A DNA stretch of 6,266 nucleotides from Candidatus Bathyarchaeota archaeon (lineage in GTDB: Archaea; Thermoproteota; Bathyarchaeia; Bathyarchaeales; B26-1): contig JAGTRH010000042.1 in assembly GCA_018396795.1 (NCBI GenBank), positions 2,930 through 9,195 of the forward strand, given 5' to 3'. Within the stretch, counting starts at the first letter, position 1, and every line of letters starts with the position of its first letter. The notes below the pieces were generated by a model. It made no database searches. It was not told where the DNA came from and saw only the letters and a program-made list of their open reading frames with translations. Shown piece after piece: positions 1-5,872 of this stretch. The position numbers were made by a program, and so were the translations under genes.

Positions 1-522
1 CGCAGCCTCCTCAAGTATTTTCCTAGATTCTTCATTAGCAGCCTCCATATCAATACTCATGCCAGTCGCTTCACCAACCTCAACAACCATTTTACCGATT
101 TCATCACTTATAACTCCTATTTCATAACTAACTTCAGGTATGACTCCAGCCAAGTCTCTCTGAATAGCTTTAAGTACGCCAGCCACAGGCATAATAGCAG
201 CTGCCGTTTCACCCAGCTGATGGACTGTCTCCAACCTCAATAGAGCTTTTTCAAGAGCCAGTTGCGCCCCTAGGACAACTTTAGCCATTTTACGAGCTTC
301 TGCACATTCATTAGCGTAAAGTGCTGCTCTAGCAGCGTCATTCTTCATATGGGCACCAACACATTTTTCAAAGAGCTCTTTCTCATGGCGCTCCATTCTC
401 ATAGCTGCTCCTTCAATTCTCGAATATTGCACTCTAAGTCTGTGAATAGCCATTGTAAGTCTCTGCTTTAGAGGGATTCTTCCAAATATTCTTCCACCTT
501 TATCCCATTTCTTCATGGACAT
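1..522 (-). CDS. cdvB: CdvB-like ESCRT-III (Snf7-family) protein, partial (3' end outside window)
   Basis: This encodes the N-terminal 174 residues of an ESCRT-III homologue. In TACK archaea these proteins polymerise on the inner membrane to drive cell division and vesicle release. The sequence shows a basic amphipathic N-terminus (residues 4-31, rich in K and R), then long charged helices (about 18-60 and 62-105) typical of the Snf7 core. A segment around 110-155 follows, with an MPVAGVLKAIQ stretch and a 'Pe(v)..ei..is.ei' pattern that I associate with archaeal Snf7 proteins. The C-terminal region, where CdvB paralogues differ (MIM2 motif, winged helix), lies outside the window, so it cannot be assigned to a particular paralogue. 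The start at 522 is supported by GAGGTG six bases upstream; a second ATG lies two codons in. The gene is divergent from the SAM hydroxide adenosyltransferase. Family assignment is from recognised pattern, not a search. Confidence 0.85.
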   Translation of the reverse strand, partial: MSMKKWDKGGRIFGRIPLKQRLTMAIHRLRVQYSRIEGAAMRMERHEKELFEKCVGAHMKNDAARAALYANECAEARKMAKVVLGAQLALEKALLRLETVHQLGETAAAIMPVAGVLKAIQRDLAGVIPEVSYEIGVISDEIGKMVVEVGEATGMSIDMEAANEESRKILEEAA

Positions 523-528
523 TTTAAA

Positions 529-534
529 CACCTC
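529..534 (-). promoter_or_regulatory. Shine-Dalgarno site of cdvB
   Basis: GAGGTG on the minus strand matches the archaeal 16S anti-SD (CACCTC) over six bases. It sits six bases before the ATG at 522 and fixes that start. It also implies a leadered transcript, unlike the gene on the other side of the promoter region. Confidence 0.75.
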
Positions 535-568
535 GTAAATACACCGAGGCGAACGCTCTTTAATGAAT

Positions 569-580
569 TGTTTAAAGGAA
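569..580 (-). promoter_or_regulatory. Candidate BRE/TATA box for cdvB
   Basis: The minus strand reads TTCCTTTAAACA. A TTTAAA core preceded by a purine-poor BRE-like element would put the transcription start near 545, giving a leader of about 23 nt that includes the SD site. Other AT-rich stretches nearby make this tentative. Confidence 0.4.
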
Positions 581-630
581 ACTGTAGAATAAATGTTTGA
601 AACTATATGAAGTTTAATCGTTTCAATATA

Positions 631-654
631 TTTCCACAACATTAGTTTTGGAAA
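631..654. repeat. 24-bp imperfect dyad in the divergent promoter region
   Basis: TTTCCACAA (631-639) and TTTTGGAAA (646-654) are inverted copies with one mismatch, separated by six bases. The dyad lies between the cdvB TATA candidate and that of the plus-strand gene, where a regulator of either or both could bind. No bound protein can be named from the sequence. Confidence 0.45.
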
Positions 655-690
655 CATATAATACTTGTAGCATTACATAAGTATTATCAG

Positions 691-703
691 CTTTATTTTT
701 AAG
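691..703 (+). promoter_or_regulatory. Candidate TATA box for the SAM hydroxide adenosyltransferase gene
   Basis: CTTTATTTTTAAG is centred about 31 bases upstream of the ATG at 728. Archaeal transcription starts about 25-28 bases after the TATA centre, so the mRNA would begin at or just before the ATG. There is no SD-like sequence before the ATG, which agrees with a leaderless message. Confidence 0.5.
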
Positions 704-727
704 ATAGTTTTTCCAGAGAAATCTTGT

Positions 728-1540
728 ATGCGGAGAGTAATAACACTTTTAACTGATTTTGGATTATTAGACCCATATCCTGCTCTTATGAAAGGGGTCA
801 TATTAAACATAAACCCTGAAGCGACGATCATTGATATTTCTCATTCCATAGACAAGTTTAACGTCAAAATGGGAGCATTCATACTGGCGTATGCCGTTAA
901 CTACTTTCCAGAGAGCAGTATCCACGTAGCCGTAGTGGACCCTGGTGTTGGAACAGCCAGAAAACCGTTAATTGTAAAATGCAGTAAAGGTTATTTAATA
1001 GGCCCTGACAATGGCCTTTTAATGCCAGCTGCTGAAAAGCTCGGTCTAAAGGAGGCATATGAGATAGATGTCGATAAAGTTTCAATAGGCTGTACTTCCC
1101 AGACCTTCCATGGCAGAGATGTCTTCGCTCCAGCGGCCGCCAGGATATCTAAGGGCGAGATGCCAGATTTACTTGGAAAACCGTACGACGGTTATGTTAA
1201 ACTCACTCTACCAGCGCCTAAGATGCTAGATAAATGTATTCTAGGAGAAGTTCTTTATGTAAATGGTTTTGGAAATATTATAACAAACGTGGAGGAGTTG
1301 ACGGTTAAAGCTCTAAATATTAAAACTGGAGACCTTTTGCTCGTTGAGACAGCTCATGGTAGTTTTAGAGTTAAATTTGTAAATTCCTATGGAGCTGTTG
1401 AACCAGGATCTCCGCTGGCGATAATCAATAGTTTTAGAAGACTTGAGTTAGCCGTAAATTTGGGTGATGGAAGTAGGTTCTTCCAATTGAAAGCAGGTGA
1501 TTCCATAAATATTAGTATAGTAAACGATATATCATACTGA
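728..1540 (+). CDS. SAM hydroxide adenosyltransferase (DUF62; adenosine-forming SAM hydrolase)
   Basis: Members of this family use water or hydroxide to split S-adenosylmethionine into adenosine and methionine. They are relatives of the fluorinase and chlorinase enzymes. At 270 residues it is full length. The N-terminal domain has ITLLTDFG (5-12), IIDISH (34-39), VVDPGVGT (69-76), GPDNGLL (92-98) and TFHGRD (126-131). D71, R78 and H128 reproduce the Asp-Arg-His triad known from the Pyrococcus homologue, including the seven-residue Asp-Arg spacing. The C-terminal domain has FGNIITN (181-187) and a GSPLAIINSF...LELAVN block (228-244). Two usual positions differ: the D-R-FGN context reads NGFGN, and NSFG reads NSFR. 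The physiological role in archaea is not settled; control of SAM level is the usual suggestion. It starts a probable operon, 23 nt ahead of uppS. The absence of a fluorinase-type loop argues against halogenase activity, but this is inference. Confidence 0.92.
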   Translation: MRRVITLLTDFGLLDPYPALMKGVILNINPEATIIDISHSIDKFNVKMGAFILAYAVNYFPESSIHVAVVDPGVGTARKPLIVKCSKGYLIGPDNGLLMPAAEKLGLKEAYEIDVDKVSIGCTSQTFHGRDVFAPAAARISKGEMPDLLGKPYDGYVKLTLPAPKMLDKCILGEVLYVNGFGNIITNVEELTVKALNIKTGDLLLVETAHGSFRVKFVNSYGAVEPGSPLAIINSFRRLELAVNLGDGSRFFQLKAGDSINISIVNDISY

Positions 1541-1563
1541 GTAAAATAATTTACTTAAACTCC

Positions 1564-2352
1564 ATGAACATAACGAGACGTCTACTTAAGATGCTGGGGA
1601 TCTACCGGTTTTACTTATGGCGGTTGAGAAGAGAGATTAAAAATGGAAGCATTCCAAGTCATGTTGGGATAATTCTTGACGGTAATAGACGGTGGGCTTA
1701 TAAACACGGTTATTCTCCATGGTTGGGACATAGATTCGGCGCGGAGAAGGTTGAAGAAGTTCTTAAATGGTGTCTTAACCTTGGAGTTAAAACTGTTACA
1801 CTTTACGCGTTTTCAACTGAAAACTTTAAGAGGGCTCCACGCGAAGTTGAAGAGTTGTTTAAACTTTTTGAAGAGAAGCTGTTCAAGCTTCTCTCCAGCC
1901 GTGAAATACATGACTATCATGTTAGAGTTAAGTTTATAGGTTCATTGGAATTGGTGCCTGAACAACTCAGAAGACTCATCGAGGAGATTGAAACCAAAAC
2001 CGCCAACTATGGAGAACATTGGCTTAACATAGCTTTAGCGTATGGGGGAAGAAGAGAAATAGTGGATGCCGTTAAGAGAATAGCTAAACTCGTAAAAGAC
2101 GATTCCCTTAAACCCGAAGAGATAGATGAAGAGCTTTTACAAAGATTCTTATATACGGCCCATCTACCAAATCCAGAACCTGATTTAATAATAAGGACAA
2201 GCGGTGAGGAAAGATTGAGTGGCTTCCTACTATGGCAAAGCGCATACAGTGAGCTGTGTTTTCTAGAAGTTTACTGGCCTGAGTTTCGTGAAATAGACTT
2301 GCTTAGGGCGATTAGAGTCTACCAGAATAGACAGAGAAGGTTTGGAAGGTAG
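1564..2352 (+). CDS. uppS: cis-polyprenyl (undecaprenyl-type) diphosphate synthase
   Basis: This cis-prenyltransferase adds isopentenyl units to an allylic starter. Archaeal members use geranylgeranyl diphosphate and make the long polyprenyl carrier that, as its phosphate, holds glycans for N-glycosylation and the cell envelope. The 262 residues cover the whole family. ILDGNRRWA (37-45) carries catalytic D39, followed by the GHRFGA phosphate-binding region (55-60). LYAFSTENF (80-88) is the second signature. DLIIRTSGE (207-215) is followed by R217, S219 and E230 in FLLWQSAYSE, at a constant +17 offset from E. coli R194, R200, S202 and E213. The 30-residue N-terminal extension (YRFYLWRLRREIK) is normal for archaeal members. 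No SD precedes the ATG at 1564. It lies 23 nt after the DUF62 stop, so cotranscription is likely, although an AT-rich stretch at 1526-1535 could serve a leaderless start. Confidence 0.95.
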   Translation: MNITRRLLKMLGIYRFYLWRLRREIKNGSIPSHVGIILDGNRRWAYKHGYSPWLGHRFGAEKVEEVLKWCLNLGVKTVTLYAFSTENFKRAPREVEELFKLFEEKLFKLLSSREIHDYHVRVKFIGSLELVPEQLRRLIEEIETKTANYGEHWLNIALAYGGRREIVDAVKRIAKLVKDDSLKPEEIDEELLQRFLYTAHLPNPEPDLIIRTSGEERLSGFLLWQSAYSELCFLEVYWPEFREIDLLRAIRVYQNRQRRFGR

Positions 2353-2369
2353 AAAACATAAATTAATTA

Positions 2370-2381
2370 ACTTTATTTAAG
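2370..2381 (+). promoter_or_regulatory. Candidate TATA box for the HD-domain gene
   Basis: ACTTTATTTAAG lies in the 59-nt gap after uppS, about 36 bases before the ATG at 2412, which would give a leader of roughly 10 nt. It overlaps the palindrome TTAAGCTTAA (2377-2386). The gene may instead be read through from uppS. Confidence 0.4.
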
Positions 2382-2388
2382 CTTAAGA

Positions 2389-2402
2389 AGAGGAAAACCT
2401 CT
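2389..2402 (+). repeat. Small hairpin before the HD-domain gene
   Basis: AGAGG-AAAA-CCTCT forms a perfect 5-bp stem with a four-base loop, ending nine bases before the ATG at 2412. There is no T-run after it, so it is not an obvious terminator. It could affect initiation on a read-through message, or be chance. Confidence 0.35.
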
Positions 2403-2411
2403 AAGTGAAAT

Positions 2412-3107
2412 ATGGTGTATATTTTGGAGGAGCTTAATGAAGAACTTTTAAAGCTTATAAACATGATAAATGACGAAAAACTAAGAATACTCGTACTGGA
2501 TCTTTTTAAAAATCCAAGTTTTAAGCTTACAGAAGGAGAGGTTGCAGCAACAGTTTTTGAGGATGGTTTAGGCTCCATAGGCTTCCATCATTCCTATAAA
2601 GGTGGATTACTGGATCATACGATCTCATGTAGTAAAATAGGCTTAGCGATTTGTCAAATAGTTGAAGAAGTATATGGTTCTAAAGTGAATAGTGACTGGG
2701 TTTTAGGAGCAACCCTTATTCACGACATATATAAGACCGCTGTTTACGATGAAAATTCACCAACAGGCTTAAGCCAATTGGGTGAGAAAATAGACCATCA
2801 CACGCTTGTGGTTTCAGAGCTTATAAGACGCGGTTTTCCGTTGGAAGTCGTTCATGCCGTTTTGGCAATTCATGGGCAATATGGCCCTATAACTCCAAAG
2901 ACCGTTGAAGCATTAATAGCCCATCTGGCTGATCAAATTGACTCAACACTATGCGATAGAGTTTTAAAAGCGGCCAAGAACTTGGTTAAAATCACAATAG
3001 GAGAAGAGCCTAAAACGTTAACGGTAAAGGAGTCGCTTTCAATAATACTCGTCAAGCAGAAAGGCGGATGGAATGCACTTAAGGAATTGCTTCAAAAAAT
3101 GCGATGA
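2412..3107 (+). CDS. HD-domain metal-dependent phosphohydrolase (possibly MptB-like)
   Basis: This 231-residue soluble HD-superfamily protein carries metal-binding motifs in order: FHHSYKGGLLDHT (58-70, with H59, H60 and H69), the defining HD pair H104-D105 in TLIHDIYK, DHHTLVVSELIRR (128-140), AIHGQYGP (152-159), and D174/D177 in AHLADQIDS. The HHxxxGGLLxHT form is shared with YhaM-type phosphodiesterases. It is also shared, as I remember it, with archaeal MptB, the dihydroneopterin 2',3'-cyclic phosphate phosphodiesterase of methanopterin synthesis. The N-terminal INDEKLR...LFKNP stretch (20-35) also resembles the MptB region. So the fold and metal-dependent phosphoester hydrolysis are well supported, but the substrate is not. 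No OB-fold nucleic-acid domain precedes the HD domain, unlike YhaM. No clear SD is present; GTGA three bases before the ATG is weak. The neighbours give no pathway clue. Confidence 0.8.
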   Translation: MVYILEELNEELLKLINMINDEKLRILVLDLFKNPSFKLTEGEVAATVFEDGLGSIGFHHSYKGGLLDHTISCSKIGLAICQIVEEVYGSKVNSDWVLGATLIHDIYKTAVYDENSPTGLSQLGEKIDHHTLVVSELIRRGFPLEVVHAVLAIHGQYGPITPKTVEALIAHLADQIDSTLCDRVLKAAKNLVKITIGEEPKTLTVKESLSIILVKQKGGWNALKELLQKMR

Positions 3108-3223
3108 AGTACAATATCCAGCAGCAAGACGAATCCTTATGAGGGTATCAGCAATAAAAATCGATATTGAAGTCAAGGGTAGAGAGAAGACTGTAGGGAA
3201 AATGCATAATCACGCCTCTACTA

Positions 3224-3237
3224 AAGTTTATATATAG
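3224..3237 (+). promoter_or_regulatory. TATA box of the 5S rRNA gene
   Basis: AAGTTTATATATAG contains a near-ideal archaeal TATA element centred 28 bases upstream of the first base of the mature 5S. This is the strongest promoter in the window and shows that the 5S gene is transcribed independently. Confidence 0.78.
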
Positions 3238-3258
3238 ATTTTAACAACCTACTAATTT

Positions 3259-3379
3259 GGTTGCCGGCCATAGGGTGTGGGTTCGACCCGTTCCCATTCC
3301 GAACACGGAAGTCAAACCACACCACGTCTCCCCCCTCCCTAGTGGGAGACCCTAGGAGAGGAGGGGGATGCTGGCAACC
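3259..3379 (+). rRNA. rrf: 5S ribosomal RNA
   Basis: This 121-nt 5S rRNA is a large-subunit component. Terminal helix I pairs GGTTGCC (3259-3265) with GGCAACC (3373-3379). Helix II pairs GGTGTGG (3274-3280) with CCACACC (3317-3323). The conserved loop block CCCATTCCGAACACGGAAGT is present, and the CCCCCTCC/GGAGGGGG stem forms the helix IV/V arm. All helices are G-C rich compared with the surrounding DNA. No 16S or 23S sequence is nearby, so this is an unlinked 5S gene as in many TACK archaea. The mature ends are set from helix I and could shift by one base (T3258 can pair with A3380). Confidence 0.95.
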
Positions 3380-3384
3380 ATCAT

Positions 3385-3414
3385 AGTGAATGTTTATATT
3401 TTAATGATTTCACT
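3385..3414. repeat. Inverted repeat flanking the TATA region between 5S and DUF1512 gene
   Basis: AGTGAA (3385-3390) and TTCACT (3409-3414) are perfect inverted copies enclosing 18 AT-rich bases that hold the candidate TATA box of the next gene. It may be an operator, a weak 5S 3'-end signal, or chance. Confidence 0.35.
3391..3404 (+). promoter_or_regulatory. Candidate TATA box for the DUF1512 gene
   Basis: TGTTTATATTTTAA is centred about 36 bases before the ATG at 3434, giving a leader of about 10 nt. An AGGA at 3423-3426, seven bases before the ATG, could act as SD if transcription starts slightly earlier or reads through from the 5S gene. Confidence 0.5.
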
Positions 3415-3433
3415 GATAGTTTAGGAATAACCC

Positions 3434-4552
3434 ATGAATTCAGATGCGGTATTACAGCAAATATTATCTTCTGAAGGGGATAGTGTAGGGCTCATTTTTC
3501 AAGCCATATTTATAGCATTATTCCTATTCAGCATATTTTATGGGCAACGGTTTCAAATTTGGATGATGCTTAAAAACGTTGAAGTTGGACTCAATAGGAT
3601 TAAGAGGATGAGGGATAACGCTAGACAAGCAATATTAGATGCTTTAAGACACTTTAATAACGACCCCGGTTTGGATAGCATGGTTGATAGGCTGCTTGAA
3701 TACTTTTGGATTCCTCCAACCTCCATAGATCCATTTGGCATCGTCGGTAAAATAGACCATCTTCTCAACGTAAGAGAGGGAAGATTCAGATGGGAACTTA
3801 AAAGCATAGTACCAAATATTGACGATAGTAGGCTTAGAAATCTTGAAAACCTTATTGAAATAGGTATTTCCCTAGATCAGATATACCGTGTGATGAGGCA
3901 CTACTATCTCTTAGGTAAGAAAACCATGAGCCTCTTCTTAATATATCAGGCGGAAGCTCTCATGCCAACAGTTCTCCAAGAAGCTGAAGCATTAACAGAT
4001 GCTATTAAGTCTTTCAGCACTGGTCAACCTATAGGAGATGGTGTTGGAAGCCTTGTAGCCGCACGGTTCATGTATGGTGCTGAGAAAAAACTCATATCAG
4101 AAGACACCATCATGGCAGGAGTAGAATTTGAAGGGAGAAAACTCATAGTTGTTAAAGCACTTGGACCAGGAGGAAACGTCGGCAAACCGGGTGAAGCTGT
4201 TGAAAAGATCTTAGATAGTAGAGGGGCCGCCGCCGTAATAATGGTGGATGCCGCTTTAAAACTTGAAGGTGAAGAGGTCGGTGAGGTTGCAGAGGGGGTG
4301 GGTGCAGCTATTGGAGGCATAGGTGTTGACAAGTTTAAGATAGAGGAGGCGGCTAAAAAGTTCAACGTACCGCTCTATGCAGTAGTTGTTAAAGAATCTA
4401 TGTCCGATGCTTTATCTACGATGAAATGGGAGGTATACGTTGGCGTTGAGAAGGCGATCAATAGAATTAAACGGCTTATAAGAGAGAAGACAAATGTTGG
4501 AGATACTGTGGTATTAGTAGGTGTGGGTAATACAATAGGCATAGGACAATAA
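3434..4552 (+). CDS. DUF1512 family membrane-anchored protein of unknown function
   Basis: I recognise this 372-residue protein as DUF1512, an archaea-only family of about this length with no established function. One strong hydrophobic segment (about residues 19-37) near the N-terminus should anchor it, leaving a large soluble part. That part begins with a basic helix (IKRMRDNARQAILDALRHF, 56-74), followed by a mostly helical middle (80-195). The C-terminal domain (about 225-372) has alternating strands and glycine-rich turns: KLIVVKALGPGGNVGKPGEAVE (236-257), AAAVIMVDAALKLEGE (265-280), a G-rich stretch (289-298), VPLYAVVVKESM (312-323) and the end VVLVGVGNTIGIGQ (359-372). This suggests an alpha/beta domain that might bind a nucleotide or other ligand, which is inference only. 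The stop overlaps the next start by one base (TAATG), so translation is probably coupled to the zinc-ribbon gene. Confidence 0.85.
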   Translation: MNSDAVLQQILSSEGDSVGLIFQAIFIALFLFSIFYGQRFQIWMMLKNVEVGLNRIKRMRDNARQAILDALRHFNNDPGLDSMVDRLLEYFWIPPTSIDPFGIVGKIDHLLNVREGRFRWELKSIVPNIDDSRLRNLENLIEIGISLDQIYRVMRHYYLLGKKTMSLFLIYQAEALMPTVLQEAEALTDAIKSFSTGQPIGDGVGSLVAARFMYGAEKKLISEDTIMAGVEFEGRKLIVVKALGPGGNVGKPGEAVEKILDSRGAAAVIMVDAALKLEGEEVGEVAEGVGAAIGGIGVDKFKIEEAAKKFNVPLYAVVVKESMSDALSTMKWEVYVGVEKAINRIKRLIREKTNVGDTVVLVGVGNTIGIGQ

Positions 4553-4965
4553 TGGTAGAGGGGGAATTTAATATGCCCATGAAGAACAGTACAGGTTTTC
4601 TTATTGCCTTTCTCTTAATGATTGCTTTAATCATGTTCAGTATATTCTTCATCTTTCTAGCGGTTAATGCATATTACCAGGGCTTTAAAGGAACAGCCTT
4701 ATACTATTCTATGGCTGGATTGATGGGTTTAATACTGTCTACATATACTTTAACGAGGATGATTTTAAGAAAACCTTCAATTTCCACGGTTTCAGATTAC
4801 GAAGTCCGAACCTTTCTACAATGTTTAAACTGTGGATTTTCAAATACTAGAAGTTTTGTTAATGGGGATTACGTGTTAGGCTCTGGCGACAAGTGCCCTC
4901 GCTGTTCATCGCTAATGGTCACACTTGCAATTTATAAAACTTCTTCCAAGAAGAAAGAACGTTAA
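4552..4965 (+). CDS. Small two-helix membrane protein with C-terminal zinc ribbon
   Basis: I do not recognise a named family. The 137-residue product has two hydrophobic helices (about 15-39 and 47-70). A cytoplasmic-looking tail follows, with C91xxC94 and C115xxC118, a four-cysteine zinc ribbon with 20 residues between the pairs, and a very basic C-terminus (KKKER). The first ATG, at 4552, overlaps the stop of the DUF1512 gene. An alternative ATG at 4573 has GAGG at 4558-4561, 11 bases upstream, and would give 130 residues without loss of either helix. The junction with DUF1512 implies co-translation and probably a shared membrane complex. Possible roles are a zinc-dependent adaptor or a nucleic-acid or ribosome tether at the membrane, none of them proven. 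Its stop codon interlocks with that of map on the other strand. Confidence 0.75.
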   Translation: MVEGEFNMPMKNSTGFLIAFLLMIALIMFSIFFIFLAVNAYYQGFKGTALYYSMAGLMGLILSTYTLTRMILRKPSISTVSDYEVRTFLQCLNCGFSNTRSFVNGDYVLGSGDKCPRCSSLMVTLAIYKTSSKKKER

Positions 4966-5861
4966 AGTGGAAATCCCGTAAGCGCTATCGAACCGTCTTC
5001 TACAACCAATATCGTTTCCTCAGCTTGAGCTACAGGTCCTATACTGATTTCTACGAGAGGCTTATAGTTCTTTATGAAGTTAGAGTTTTTCAATTTAAAC
5101 CACGCATTCTGAACATTGAATTTAAGATTCATAGTAGGTATCCATCTTTCAGCGAAAGGTAGTCCCTTAAATCTACTCCACAATGTTTTTAAGAGAACGT
5201 CTGCCTCAACATCTCTAACTTTCTTATAAGATAGACATCTGTAGATCGTTGGTTTACTAGACTCAGTAACTGTTCCATTAGCCCAATGTTCCGTTATAAA
5301 CGGCTCAACCGCGTAAACTCCATAGAGTTTAAACTTACCCCCCTGCAATGGAATATTTGGTATTGAAATACCAGCATGCAGATTATACCGAGCGATTTCA
5401 TGACCAGATAGGTTTCTTATCGGTTTCAAGCCGTATGTACTAGCCACCTTAGAAACCGTTTCACCAACATCGTATACGTTGACTGAGGCTTTTACACTTT
5501 TTAAGGCTTTTCTCAACGCCTCCTCAGCCGCCTCCTTAAGAAGCACATACTTCTCATCTAAAGCCACCGTAATAGCAGTATCAACTATGAAACCATCTAT
5601 ATGCACGCCCAGATCCACCTTAACTATAGACCGCTCTGGAATCTTCAAAGAATCCATATACTCAGCAGTATAGTGAGCAGCAACCTCATTTATACAGATA
5701 TTGCATGGAAAAGCAGGCTCCCCACCTTGACTTTTTATAAAACCCTCGATTTTCTCACATAAATCTAAAACGCTGACACCGCTTTTAATGATGGATGCAG
5801 CGAAGTCTCTTGCCTTCCGTGCGATTTCTCCAGCTTTAAAGTATGGTTCGAAAATATCCAT
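4962..5861 (-). CDS. map: Methionine aminopeptidase, type II (archaeal)
   Basis: This two-metal peptidase removes the initiator methionine from new proteins when the second residue is small. The 299 residues match the archaeal type II length and have the pita-bread fold with the roughly 60-residue helical insert (about 200-262) that defines type II. Ligand residues are all present: H63 (AAHYTAEY), D83 (VKVDLGVHIDG), D94 (FIVDTAITV), H154 (LSGHEIARY), E187 (VYAVEPF) and E281 (AQAEETILV), with substrate-contacting H162. These are within one residue of the Pyrococcus furiosus positions. The ATG at 5861 has AGGTG five bases upstream. The tRNA-Arg gene ends 11 nt ahead on the same strand, leaving no room for a separate TATA box outside it, so a shared transcript is likely. 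The TAA stop is interlocked with the convergent zinc-ribbon gene. Confidence 0.96.
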   Translation of the reverse strand: MDIFEPYFKAGEIARKARDFAASIIKSGVSVLDLCEKIEGFIKSQGGEPAFPCNICINEVAAHYTAEYMDSLKIPERSIVKVDLGVHIDGFIVDTAITVALDEKYVLLKEAAEEALRKALKSVKASVNVYDVGETVSKVASTYGLKPIRNLSGHEIARYNLHAGISIPNIPLQGGKFKLYGVYAVEPFITEHWANGTVTESSKPTIYRCLSYKKVRDVEADVLLKTLWSRFKGLPFAERWIPTMNLKFNVQNAWFKLKNSNFIKNYKPLVEISIGPVAQAEETILVVEDGSIALTGFPL

Positions 5862-5866
5862 TCAGA

Positions 5867-5871
5867 CACCT
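5867..5871 (-). promoter_or_regulatory. Shine-Dalgarno site of map
   Basis: AGGTG on the minus strand is five bases before the ATG at 5861 and matches the archaeal anti-SD. It occupies most of the 11-nt gap after the tRNA, so tRNA 3' processing would leave an mRNA with a very short but complete SD leader. Confidence 0.65.
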
Positions 5872-5872
5872 A

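Noticed and set aside
728..1540. Fluorinase or chlorinase function for the DUF62 gene
   Set aside because: The Asp-Arg-His triad is the hydroxide-using form and no extended halide-pocket loop is seen. Halogenases are rare and this lineage is not known for them.
1676..1939. 87-codon plus-strand frame inside uppS
   Set aside because: It overlaps the catalytic region of uppS in another frame and shows no motif or ribosome binding site.
4024..4365. 113-codon minus-strand frame opposite the DUF1512 gene
   Set aside because: Its composition, dominated by S, P, A and T, is the usual shadow of a glycine- and valine-rich coding strand. It has no start signals and the plus-strand family is recognisable.
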